From: WS-9 sp036274595
Lineage (GTDB): Bacteria > Eisenbacteria > RBG-16-71-46 > SZUA-252
Length of the DNA stretch: 42,868 nucleotides
Assembly: GCA_036274595.1 (NCBI GenBank)
Contig: DASUFL010000033.1
Location: 1 to 42,868, forward strand
Reading direction: 5' to 3'
Shown: positions 25,310 to 31,990 of the stretch, in pieces
Position numbering within the stretch: position 1 is the first letter of the stretch
How the letters are laid out: the number at the start of each line of letters is the position of its first letter
Translations under genes and position numbers: made by a program
The notes under the pieces: model-generated
Told to the model about the DNA's origin: nothing
The model's database searches: none
The model's input: the letters and a program-made list of their open reading frames with translations, nothing else

Positions 25310-26026
25310 ATGCGCCGGATCTATCTCATTGCCTTGATGCTGGTCCTGGCGTCGACCGCAGCGGCCCAGGGGATCTTCGAGTACTGGAAGGCAGGAGCTC
25401 ACACGAAGCGGGGGAAGTCGCCCTTGCCGAGCACATCCCCGTCACCGACCGTCCAGCACGGGCCGGGCGGCGGCGTTGCGGTACACGCGCCGGCGGGACC
25501 CGCGGCCTGGACTCACGCCTGGTTCGCGGATCGCGCGGCCGTGCGTCGGCAGATCGGGGCGTTCAAGGAGACGGTCGGGAGTCCCATGATCGGAGAGCGC
25601 TACCCGCTCCCCCGCGGAGGCGGATTCCGGTGCACTCCCTTCGACGCGGCGCCCCATGCTCCCGACGATCCCGAGCCCTGGGCCATGCGCTGCACAGGGC
25701 CCGACGCGTCGTTCGCGCGAGAGAACTTCTTCGCCTGCCTCACGCCTGGTGCGTCGCCGGTGCTCGTCCAGGTTCGATGGACCGCGCGGGCGCCCGCGGG
25801 GGCCTCCGCCGGCGAATGGCGCTCGTACTACCGGGCCCTCGCGGACACGCTCACGCAGGCTCTGGGATCCCCGGTCGTAGCCGAGAGCACGATGCTCCGA
25901 TGGGACCGGTCCGATCACGGGGTCACCGCGCGGCTCCACGGCGGTTCCGCGCGTCCGGATTCCATCGAGATCCTTGCCCGCTCGAGCACGCTGCCCACCC
26001 AGCGAACGGAATCCGCGCGCCGCTGA
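25310..26026 (+). CDS. Exported protein of unknown function
   Basis: 238 aa starting with a signal peptide (MRRIYLIALMLVLASTAAAQ). A Ser/Pro/Gly-rich linker to about residue 65 precedes a globular domain with WFADRAAVRRQIGAF, three cysteines (FRCTPFD, MRCTGPD, FFACLTPG) and WRSYYRALADTLTQALGSP. I do not recognise the family. The frame extends further upstream, but the ATG at 25310 is chosen because the signal peptide follows immediately. Divergent from the large repeat protein (161-nt spacer); 33 nt before the UPF0104 gene. An odd number of cysteines argues against simple disulfide pairing. Confidence 0.6.
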   Translation: MRRIYLIALMLVLASTAAAQGIFEYWKAGAHTKRGKSPLPSTSPSPTVQHGPGGGVAVHAPAGPAAWTHAWFADRAAVRRQIGAFKETVGSPMIGERYPLPRGGGFRCTPFDAAPHAPDDPEPWAMRCTGPDASFARENFFACLTPGASPVLVQVRWTARAPAGASAGEWRSYYRALADTLTQALGSPVVAESTMLRWDRSDHGVTARLHGGSARPDSIEILARSSTLPTQRTESARR

Positions 26027-26059
26027 TCGCCGAGGCCCTGTGGTAGCCTGATCCCAGGC

Positions 26060-27094
26060 ATGACCCAGGGGCACGCAAACGATCGAGGGTCGCACGGACG
26101 CTTGCGACCGCCCAAGCCTCCGATCTGGCTACCGTGGATCCTCGGCGTCGCGCTGCTCACCGTCGTCGTCATCGCCGCGCTCCACTACTCCGAGCAACAG
26201 CAGATTCTGGAGCTCATGCGGCGGGCGCAGCCGTGGTGGCTGGTCGCGGCCATCGTCCTCCAGATCCTCACGTATGCGACCGAATCGGGGATCTGGCTGC
26301 GCGTGGGAGAGGCTTCCGGCTCGCGCCTGTCGCCGGACAAGGCGTTCCAGCTGAGCGTCGCCAAGCTCTTCGTCGATCAGGCGATCCCCTCCGCCGGGGT
26401 CGGAAGCGGCATCTTCGTGGCGAAGGCGCTCGAGCAGCGCCGGATGCCCGAGCGCGCGGTGAAGGCCGCCGTCCTTCTCAACTTCGCGTCGTTCTATCTC
26501 TCCTATGTCGTCGCGATGATCATCGCGCTCTTCATCATGGTGCGCCACGGCCACGTCCATCGCGTGATCCTGGGCACCGCCGTCGCGTCGCTCGTCTTTG
26601 CGTCCGCGGTGAGCACGCTCTTGCTCGCCGCGTCCGGGCACGGCCTGAACCGCGTCGCAGGATGGCTCAAAAGGCTCCCCGTTCTCCGGAAGATCTATGC
26701 CTATCTCGCGTCCGCCGATCCCAAGATCGTGCGCGGCCCGCGCATTCTCCGCGACACGATCCTCCTCCAGCTCACGATCGTGGTGCTGGACGTGGCCACG
26801 ATCTGGACGCTCATCGCCTCGTTGGGGATCAAGGCGCCGATCGGCGCTGTGTTCACGAGCTTCATGATCGCGAGCATGGTCCGCATGATGGGGATCGTGC
26901 CCGGCGGCCTGGGCACGTTCGAGGCGTCCTCGGTGCTGATGCTTCGCCTCGCGGGGATCGAGCTTCCGGTCGCGCTCTCGGCGACGCTTCTCTTCCGAGG
27001 TCTCAGCTTCTGGCTCCCGATGCTGCCGGGATGGTGGCTGGCGCATCGGGCGGTGACGCCGGACTCGGAGCCTCGTCGCAAATCCGCGGGCTGA
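26060..27094 (+). CDS. UPF0104 / LPG-synthase-TM (AglD-like) membrane protein
   Basis: 344-aa integral membrane protein with about eight helices and a short basic N-terminus. The signature PGGLGTFEASSVLMLRLAGI near residue 280 is the conserved (P/G)GG(L/I)GxxE motif of lysylphosphatidylglycerol-synthase transmembrane/UPF0104 proteins. VDQAIPSAGVGSG resembles the conserved N-terminal (Q)xxPxxGxGG motif. Such domains are implicated in flipping or binding lipid-linked substrates (MprF N-domain, AglD-associated proteins). No aminoacyl-transferase domain is attached, so lysyl-PG synthesis is not expected. Its last 92 nt overlap, antisense, the 3' end of the Cys-rich gene at 27003-27566. Confidence 0.8.
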   Translation: MTQGHANDRGSHGRLRPPKPPIWLPWILGVALLTVVVIAALHYSEQQQILELMRRAQPWWLVAAIVLQILTYATESGIWLRVGEASGSRLSPDKAFQLSVAKLFVDQAIPSAGVGSGIFVAKALEQRRMPERAVKAAVLLNFASFYLSYVVAMIIALFIMVRHGHVHRVILGTAVASLVFASAVSTLLLAASGHGLNRVAGWLKRLPVLRKIYAYLASADPKIVRGPRILRDTILLQLTIVVLDVATIWTLIASLGIKAPIGAVFTSFMIASMVRMMGIVPGGLGTFEASSVLMLRLAGIELPVALSATLLFRGLSFWLPMLPGWWLAHRAVTPDSEPRRKSAG

Positions 27095-27566
27095 CCGGAG
27101 TGTTGGCGGCGCGCCGGGCGGAAACACTCGGTGGGAGCTCGGCATCCGAGCTCGTCACGTCGGTCACGACGTCGGGGCAGACGGCGCACGCCGCCGCTCC
27201 GCGCTGACGGAACCAGCGACACTCAGGACGAATCGCGCAATCAGGGAGTGTGCGCGCCGCCAAGGTCGTCTCATCCTCACCGCGCTCCTTCGCGATCGCC
27301 AGCAACCGATCGATGATACTGCAGCGGTTGTCCGCCCATTGCCTGCATCCTCGCTCAGCGCAGGTCGTTGTGAATCGGAAACGCTGCTCGGGCGGCCGTC
27401 CCTCGTGGGCCACGCGGACGAACTCCTCGTCGATCGGAATGGCCTTCGACGTGAAGGCCACCCGACCGTTCGGCAGGACGACGCCCAGGAGCTGCGCTCC
27501 CGGCCTGCACTCCGAGGAGGGGCAGCGGGGTCGCTCGCCGATCCCCGCAGGCTGGTCCGTGCTCAT
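27003..27566 (-). CDS. Cys-rich protein of unknown function, probable metal or Fe-S binder
   Basis: 187 aa with ten cysteines, nine of them in the first 130 residues in ordered pairs. They are C15-x4-C20, C69-x4-C74-x7-C82 and C110-x5-C116-x10-C127-x2-C130 (CAIRPECRWF ... ACAVCPDVVT). The spacing suggests two or more zinc or iron-sulfur sites. No signal peptide or membrane helix is seen, so it is probably cytoplasmic. Residues after about 140 are Pro/Ala/Ser-rich and overlap antisense the end of the UPF0104 gene, so the tail may be dispensable. ATGA overlap (27563-27566) with the preceding 89-aa gene makes the pair a coupled unit. The family is not recognised; genuine coding is supported by the Cys pattern and coupling. 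Confidence 0.7.
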   Translation of the reverse strand: MSTDQPAGIGERPRCPSSECRPGAQLLGVVLPNGRVAFTSKAIPIDEEFVRVAHEGRPPEQRFRFTTTCAERGCRQWADNRCSIIDRLLAIAKERGEDETTLAARTLPDCAIRPECRWFRQRGAAACAVCPDVVTDVTSSDAELPPSVSARRAANTPVSPRICDEAPSPASPPDAPATIPAASGARS

Positions 27567-27832
27567 GAAACGCCGATGCCCGGCTTCTCCGCGGAGATGT
27601 CGAGCTCTCGCTCACTGAATTTGCGGAACACCCACCAACCACCTGGCCACGGAATCCGGAAATGGCTTGGGTTCACGAAGGCGAAGTCGGTTCTCAGATC
27701 CAGCTTCGCGATGGCGGCTCCTGCCGCCTGTCGCACGGCGGCTTCCACCTCGCGCTGCTGCGCTTCCGTCAGATTGGCGCCACTCAGGGAGATGGTGAAA
27801 TCGACACGCTTGGAATCGCGGGCCTCGGGCAT
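27563..27832 (-). CDS. Small protein of unknown function, first gene of the Cys-rich module
   Basis: 89 aa without cysteine, signal peptide or membrane helix. The N-terminal half looks like a small alpha/beta fold (VDFTISLSGANLTEAQQREV, then a helix EAAVRQAAGAAIAKLD). The C-terminal part is aromatic and Pro/Gly-rich (FRIPWPGGWWVFRKF) and ends EKPGIGVS. GGAGGAG lies 2 nt before ATG, a strong ribosome-binding site. The stop overlaps the start of the Cys-rich gene by ATGA. I do not recognise it; a substrate, partner or peptide precursor for the Cys-rich protein is conceivable but unproven. Divergent from an ECF sigma gene. Confidence 0.7.
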   Translation of the reverse strand: MPEARDSKRVDFTISLSGANLTEAQQREVEAAVRQAAGAAIAKLDLRTDFAFVNPSHFRIPWPGGWWVFRKFSERELDISAEKPGIGVS

Positions 27833-27941
27833 GGCTCCTCCTATGGAATTGATGGTGCGGGGAGGTTTGTGCAGCGGTCACTCCACCCTGGGAAATGCCC
27901 GTATCGAGCGGAGTACACAGAAAAAGTTGATGCCGTACCCG

Positions 27942-27959
27942 CTGGACCTTTAGGTCCAG
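27942..27959. promoter_or_regulatory. Perfect palindrome CTGGACCT-TT-AGGTCCAG in a divergent promoter region
   Basis: 8-bp arms around a 2-nt centre, between the small-protein/Cys-rich module (minus) and the ECF sigma gene (plus). It sits about 30 nt upstream of the putative -10 of the sigma gene, a position suitable for an operator. A further half-site-like CCAGGT follows at 27965-27970. Confidence 0.55.
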
Positions 27960-27987
27960 ACCCTCCAGGTCCCGTGCACTCCCCTGC

Positions 27988-27993
27988 TATACT
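27988..27993 (+). promoter_or_regulatory. Candidate -10 (TATACT) of the ECF sigma gene
   Basis: TATACT stands 10 nt before ATG 28004, so transcription would begin only a few bases ahead of the start codon. No Shine-Dalgarno lies between, pointing to a leaderless or near-leaderless mRNA. No clear -35 is visible at the right distance. Confidence 0.4.
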
Positions 27994-28003
27994 CCCGCCG
28001 GTC

Positions 28004-28612
28004 ATGGACTCCCCCCGGGGGCAGGGGGCTCCGCCCCCCTCCGATGTCACCCAAACCTTCCTTCGCTGGCGTCAGGGCGACGCGGGCGCGCTGAACGCGC
28101 TCCTCCCGCTCGTCTACGACGAGATGCGCCGGCTCGCGGGCAGCTACCTTCGCAACGAAGGCGCCGGCCACACGCTCCAGCCCACGGCGCTCGCGCACGA
28201 GGCCTACCTCCGGCTGCTCGACCAGCGCCAGGTTTCCTGGCAGAACCGCGCGCACTTCATGGGACTCGCCGCGCAAGCCATGCGCCGCATCCTCGTGGAC
28301 CACGCGCGCCGGCGCGGCGCGCAGAAGCGCGGCGGCGGCGCGATGCGCGTCACGCTCGAGGATGCCGATGCCGCGGGCGAAGCGATCTCGAGCGCACTCC
28401 CGCTCGACGTGCCCGCCGAGGAGCTGGACGAAGCGCTCGATCGTCTCGCCTCGCTCGACGAGCGGCAGGCACGCGTGGTCGAGCTTCGCTTCTTCACCGG
28501 GCTGTCCATCGAGGAGGCGGCGGAGGCCCTGGGCGTCTCCCCGGCGACGGTGAAGCGCGACTGGACGCTCGCGCGCGCCTGGCTCCATCGCGAGCTCAAG
28601 GGAAGTCTGTAA
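28004..28612 (+). CDS. ECF sigma factor (PF07638/TIGR02999-like)
   Basis: 202 aa. The sigma domain begins DVTQTFLRWRQGDAGALNAL. Region 2 has LVYDEMRRLAGSYLRNEG and HTLQPTALAHEAYLRLLD, then RAHFMGLAAQAMRRILVDHARRR. Region 4 has LDERQARVVELRFFTGLSIEEAAEALGVSPATVKRDW. The LQPTALAHEAYLRL and FMGLAAQAMRRILVDHARRR blocks are diagnostic of the TIGR02999-type ECF group of Planctomycetes, Acidobacteria and relatives, whose members often work with Ser/Thr kinases rather than classical anti-sigmas; none is encoded next to it. The first 13 codons are extremely GC-rich and form two hairpins (28011-28021 and 28024-28038). Confidence 0.92.
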   Translation: MDSPRGQGAPPPSDVTQTFLRWRQGDAGALNALLPLVYDEMRRLAGSYLRNEGAGHTLQPTALAHEAYLRLLDQRQVSWQNRAHFMGLAAQAMRRILVDHARRRGAQKRGGGAMRVTLEDADAAGEAISSALPLDVPAEELDEALDRLASLDERQARVVELRFFTGLSIEEAAEALGVSPATVKRDWTLARAWLHRELKGSL

Positions 28613-28831
28613 GCGATCGCTGGGCCAAGGGGGGGCGAGACCGACCGGACGGGTACGCTCCGAGGTCAGGGGTTACATTTCCCCACGCGAAAGGGGGGAA
28701 GGTTCCGGCGCATGTGCTTCCGCAGCGGCGACCGTAACGAGCCGTAGTTGGGCTATTTCCATAGACTTAGTCGTCCTACCCGACTCCTCCCTTTGGCGCT
28801 GGCACGGCACTCGCTTCGATATTGGGGTGCC
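28613..28831 (+). other. Intergenic stretch with a possible structured leader
   Basis: 219 nt between the sigma gene and the metallophosphoesterase gene, with no convincing ORF. A hairpin TTCCCC / GGGGAA (28679-28684 / 28695-28700) with a purine-rich loop is visible. At 28800-28815 lies a near-match to a sigma-54 element (TGGCACG-N4-TCGC). I could not fit it to the cobalamin, c-di-GMP, SAM or TPP riboswitch consensus. Confidence 0.3.
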
Positions 28832-30481
28832 ATGACTCCTCATCCTCACAAGAGATCAGGCAAAGCCCCCAGGCTCCTGCTCCGTGGAGTCCTTGCGCTC
28901 GCTTTCCTGGCGCTCCTCGCCGGCTGCTCGCACATCGGTAAGCTCGCGCCGCTGTCCCAAACGATCTCTCCGGCAGACACGACGGGTGGCAACAATCCCG
29001 GAGCCGCGGTGCGTCACACCGCTGCCGCTCCTGGGTACCATCCGATGTATGGCGCGGATACGCTGATCGGCTTCGTGCCCGGCACCGGCGATTCCGCGCG
29101 ACGCTATCTGGGCCGTTTGCGGAACGGGTACACGGCGGACACGCTCAACCTGATCCTGCTCGGCGACAATCGCCCGGGCTTCCGTTCGACGCGCATCAAC
29201 AAGGAGATCGCGATCATCAAGAGCGGGATCTCGCCCGATCCGGTGAAGATCGTGCGAGGGCTCATCCATGTCCCGATCGCGCTCGTGAAGGGAATGGTTC
29301 CCGATGCCGCCCTGATCCGCGACGCGCCCTATCTCGTTACGGGAAGTCCGAAATGGGGACGCGAGCACCAGGTGCTGCAGGCAGTCATGACGAAAATGGA
29401 CACGCTGAAGGCCCACGATCAGATGGTCGCCGCCGCGATCAACACGGGGGACCTCGTCTACGACGGAAGAAATCCCGCGCACTGGGAGCGGTTCATGCGC
29501 ATCTGGCAGCCCCTTTCCGCGCGCGTTCCCTACATGGCGGTGGCGGGCAATCATGAGAAGACGTGGACCGAGGAGGGACTCGCCAACTGGCGCGCCGCGA
29601 CCGGGCTCCCGATCGCGGGGGACCGTCTCTATTACTGCTTCGACTCGGCGGACGGATGGGTGCGCTTCATCGCGCTCGACTCGAACCCCATCACCAATCC
29701 GGGCGTGCACTGGTCGAAGGACGTCCAGGTCAAGTACTCGAAGGAGCAGGTGGACTGGCTCACCGCGCGGCTGAAAGAGCACCACGGTCCGTCGTTCGTC
29801 TTCATGCACAGTCCTCCTTACTCCGCGGGTTACCACCGCATGGACTGGGAGATGGACGACGTGATGCGGGAGCGCCGGAACCAGATCGTGAACGCCATGC
29901 ACGAGGGAGGAATCTCGGTCCTCGTCGGAGGCCATGAGCACGATTACGAGCGCGCGCTCCTTACGTGGTCCGACGGGCAGGTCCTGATCGCCATGGTGCA
30001 GGGGGGCGCTGGCGCGCCGCTCCATCCTCTGCAGCCGCCGGCGCAGTCGGCCGCGATCATCGCCAGCTCGTCGACGCCTCCGGGGTCGAAGATTGAGCCG
30101 AAGAATGTCTATACCGCGATGATCAACAACTTCACACTGCTCAGGCTCTGGTTCGGTGGCGGGGAGCTACAGACCTACGCCGTGGAGAAGGACGGATCGG
30201 TGAAGCTCGCCGATCTCGTGAAAATCGATCTCGAGCGCTTCGGCAAGCCGAAGATCGATCAGCACAAGGTCGTCGTGCAGCCCACCTCCCGAGTGCAGGC
30301 CTCAGGGATGGAGGCGCGAGACAAGGCGGGGGTGACCGCGAAGGTCGATACGACGGAAGCGAGCCAGAGGCTGGAAACGTCGCGCGCTCCTGGGAAGAAG
30401 AAGCCGGGACTCAAGCCCGCCTCGACGCCCAAGAGCACGACGAAGAAAACGACGAGCGGGACCCACTCCCACGCCCAGTAA
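28832..30481 (+). CDS. Metallophosphoesterase lipoprotein (purple-acid-phosphatase-like)
   Basis: 549 aa. The lipoprotein signal is ALAFLALLAGC with lipobox Cys32. The calcineurin-like phosphoesterase core has the metal motifs LLGDNRPG, INTGDLVYDG, VAGNHE, VFMHSPPY and GGHEHDYER. The first motif is D-x-R rather than D-x-H, as in several extracellular PAP-like enzymes. YYCFDSADGWVRFIALDSN fits the fold. The C-terminal 90 residues are Lys/Ser/Thr-rich and probably disordered. ATG 28832 is chosen because it directly precedes a basic n-region and the lipobox; the frame is open further upstream. Membrane-anchored, substrate unknown: nucleotides, phosphoesters or phosphoproteins are all possible. 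Confidence 0.88.
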   Translation: MTPHPHKRSGKAPRLLLRGVLALAFLALLAGCSHIGKLAPLSQTISPADTTGGNNPGAAVRHTAAAPGYHPMYGADTLIGFVPGTGDSARRYLGRLRNGYTADTLNLILLGDNRPGFRSTRINKEIAIIKSGISPDPVKIVRGLIHVPIALVKGMVPDAALIRDAPYLVTGSPKWGREHQVLQAVMTKMDTLKAHDQMVAAAINTGDLVYDGRNPAHWERFMRIWQPLSARVPYMAVAGNHEKTWTEEGLANWRAATGLPIAGDRLYYCFDSADGWVRFIALDSNPITNPGVHWSKDVQVKYSKEQVDWLTARLKEHHGPSFVFMHSPPYSAGYHRMDWEMDDVMRERRNQIVNAMHEGGISVLVGGHEHDYERALLTWSDGQVLIAMVQGGAGAPLHPLQPPAQSAAIIASSSTPPGSKIEPKNVYTAMINNFTLLRLWFGGGELQTYAVEKDGSVKLADLVKIDLERFGKPKIDQHKVVVQPTSRVQASGMEARDKAGVTAKVDTTEASQRLETSRAPGKKKPGLKPASTPKSTTKKTTSGTHSHAQ

Positions 30482-30493
30482 AGCGAGAGCGCA

Positions 30494-30509
30494 GGCGAGT
30501 CCCCTCGCC
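30494..30509. terminator. Small hairpin at a convergent junction
   Basis: GGCGAG (30494-30499) / CTCGCC (30504-30509) with a TCCC loop. It fills the 28-nt gap between the convergent phosphoesterase and Gly/His-rich genes. The 6-bp GC stem lacks a T-tract. Confidence 0.4.
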
Positions 30510-31121
30510 CTACGCCCTGTCCCGCGCGAACACCCGCTTCATCTCGAACGACCGGCGCCCCTCGATCTTGGTCTTCACCTCGAGCGTCGCGCCCTTGTCC
30601 TTGAGCGAGTACGTCTGCGTGACCTTCATGCCTTCGCGCGGCTCGCTCACCGCCTCGAGCTTGCCATCCTTCCACTTGCCCTGGGCTTCCATCACGCTCA
30701 TGGGCGCCGCCGGCGCCACGCCGGTCGCGATGCGCAGCATCTCGGTGTCGGTGGAGTCTTCGATGCTCACGTATCCCTCGTGCTGAGCGATGTGGAGCAC
30801 GTCCGGCAACCGGCCGGGACGACCCGCGCCACGTCCTTCGCCACCCTCAGGAGGCGGACCCCCCGAACCTCCACCCCATCCGCCATGCGTCCCGCCGCCA
30901 TGCATGCCGCCACCATGCATCCCACCGCCGCCGTGGCCTCCATGCCCGCCGCCCATCCTCTCGGGCGGCTTGTCGCTCCGCTCGGGATCGAAGCGCCAGG
31001 CGCCGCTCAGATCGACGATTCCCGCCTTGGAATCCTCCGTCTTGGGTGCGCCCCCTCCCGCGATCGCCATTCCCGCGACCACGAGCCCGGAGAGCGCCCC
31101 CGCGATCAGAATTCGCCTCAT
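30510..31121 (-). CDS. Exported Gly/His/Met-rich protein of unknown function
   Basis: 203 aa. A signal peptide (RRILIAGALSGLVVAGMAIA) is followed by DLSGAWRFDPERSDKPPE. A striking low-complexity tract (about residues 56-90) is built from GGHGG and MHGGG units. The C-terminal beta-rich domain has LHIAQHEGYVSIED, KVTQTYSLKDKGATLEVKT and RRSFEMKRVFAR, reminiscent of lipocalin-like or DUF-type periplasmic domains. The His and Met repeats suggest metal (copper, nickel or zinc) binding. Lies 36 nt downstream of the LTxxQ/Spy-like gene on the same strand and is probably co-transcribed with it. ATG 31121 has GAGGGAGGA upstream. Family not recognised. Confidence 0.65.
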   Translation of the reverse strand: MRRILIAGALSGLVVAGMAIAGGGAPKTEDSKAGIVDLSGAWRFDPERSDKPPERMGGGHGGHGGGGMHGGGMHGGGTHGGWGGGSGGPPPEGGEGRGAGRPGRLPDVLHIAQHEGYVSIEDSTDTEMLRIATGVAPAAPMSVMEAQGKWKDGKLEAVSEPREGMKVTQTYSLKDKGATLEVKTKIEGRRSFEMKRVFARDRA

Positions 31122-31157
31122 GGTTTCCTCCCTCCTACACGAGACCCACACCGGTCC

Positions 31158-31769
31158 CTACCTCGAGTTCCGATGCTCGGAATGTCCCTTCCCGTCACGC
31201 CCTTGGCCGTCGCGTCCCGCGCCGCCGCCGGGGCGTCCGTGGCGCAAGTCCGCGAGCTTCTTCCGCTGATCCGACGTGAGCACCTTGCGCGCGTCGAGCA
31301 CCGCTCTCGCGTTGGCCTTCATCAGGTCGCCGCGAAGCTGGGACAGGTTTTCGATCTTGGCATCCACCGCGGATGCGGACGGCGAGTCGCTCCGCATGAG
31401 ATCGCGCAGGTCGAGTCCCGCGGTCTCGAGATTGGCGCGGAGCTGGATCTCTTTGCGCTCGAGATCGCCGCCGATGTCGCGCAGCTTGTCTTTCTGCGTG
31501 CCGGTGAGGTCGAGCTTCTCGGCCAGGCGGCCGCCGCGATCCGTCAGGAGAACGCGTTCCGGTCCGAGGAACATGCCGCCGCCCATACCCATTCCGCCGC
31601 GCATTCCCCGACCACCTCCCCATCCCCGCATGCCCGGGCCACCCTGGCCGTTCATCATGCGATGCGACGCTTTCCCGTCGTCCCGCTTGTGATCGCTCTG
31701 GGCCACGGCGATCCCGGCGGCCAGCGCCACGACCGCCACGAGCCCGAGGACCAAGATGATGCGTTTCAT
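31158..31769 (-). CDS. Spy/CpxP-like LTxxQ periplasmic protein
   Basis: 203 aa. A signal peptide (IILVLGLVAVVALAAGIAVA) is followed by a Gly/Arg/Met-rich segment (RGWGGGRGMRGGMGMGGGM). A helical domain follows with two LTxxQ-type motifs: LDLTGTQKDKLRDI near residue 99 and VLTSDQRKKLADL near residue 170. This is the architecture of Spy, CpxP and zinc-resistance (ZraP/CnrX-like) periplasmic sensors and chaperones. GGAGGAG lies 7 nt before ATG 31769. Divergent from an OmpR-type regulator and kinase, as cpxP is from cpxRA, and four phased repeats lie between them. It probably buffers envelope stress and feeds back on the kinase (inference). Confidence 0.82.
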   Translation of the reverse strand: MKRIILVLGLVAVVALAAGIAVAQSDHKRDDGKASHRMMNGQGGPGMRGWGGGRGMRGGMGMGGGMFLGPERVLLTDRGGRLAEKLDLTGTQKDKLRDIGGDLERKEIQLRANLETAGLDLRDLMRSDSPSASAVDAKIENLSQLRGDLMKANARAVLDARKVLTSDQRKKLADLRHGRPGGGAGRDGQGRDGKGHSEHRNSR

Positions 31770-31805
31770 GGTCGTACTCCTCCTTGGGGCGGTGCGGGCG
31801 GCCTC

Positions 31806-31836
31806 CCGCCCGCGTCGCGCGGGCGGCCAAGCCGCC
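31806..31836 (-). promoter_or_regulatory. Two mutually exclusive hairpins in the leader of the LTxxQ gene
   Basis: A 9-bp stem CCGCCCGCG / CGCGGGCGG with a 3-nt loop (31806-31826) overlaps an alternative stem GGCGGC-CAA-... / GCCGCC (31822-31836). Both lie 37 to 67 nt upstream of ATG 31769. Overlapping arms could permit switching; it may also be only GC-rich spacer. Confidence 0.35.
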
Positions 31837-31873
31837 GCTCCCCGTCCTTCTCTGAAGACGATACCGGCGAGGA

Positions 31874-31913
31874 TGTGGCAGAAGTGTGGCAGGGGTCGGG
31901 CAAAATCGGGCAA
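31874..31913. promoter_or_regulatory. Four helically phased direct repeats: likely response-regulator binding site
   Basis: TGTGGCAG (31874), TGTGGCAG (31885), TCGGGCAA (31896) and TCGGGCAA (31906) start 11, 11 and 10 nt apart, so all face one side of the helix. Such tandem 10-11-nt repeats are the classic binding pattern of OmpR/PhoB-family regulators. The site lies between the divergent LTxxQ gene and the regulator gene (31991), suggesting autoregulation plus control of the LTxxQ operon. Confidence 0.6.
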
Positions 31914-31951
31914 GTGGGCCGGGTGGGTGGCATTGCGGCCGGTTTCGAGGG

Positions 31952-31957
31952 TAGATT
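31952..31957 (+). promoter_or_regulatory. Candidate -10 (TAGATT) of the regulator/kinase operon
   Basis: TAGATT lies 33 nt before ATG 31991. The expected -35 position has no good hexamer, which would suit a regulator-activated promoter with the phased repeats upstream. Confidence 0.3.
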
Positions 31958-31990
31958 GAGGATGGAAGCGCGGTCCGAAAGGAGACCTCG

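Noticed and set aside
27563..27832. Calling the 89-aa gene a RiPP precursor
   Set aside because: No leader/core organisation, no Cys/Ser/Thr-rich core and no recognisable modifying enzyme or protease nearby; left as unknown function.
28800..28815. Sigma-54-like element TGGCACG-N4-TCGC before the phosphoesterase gene
   Set aside because: The -12 part is TCGC rather than TTGC, and the predicted transcript would start about 6 nt before ATG with no room for a ribosome-binding site. Nothing in the context links the gene to sigma-54.
28613..28831. Possible cobalamin, SAM, TPP or c-di-GMP riboswitch
   Set aside because: None of the conserved cores of those classes could be matched; only a simple hairpin is visible.
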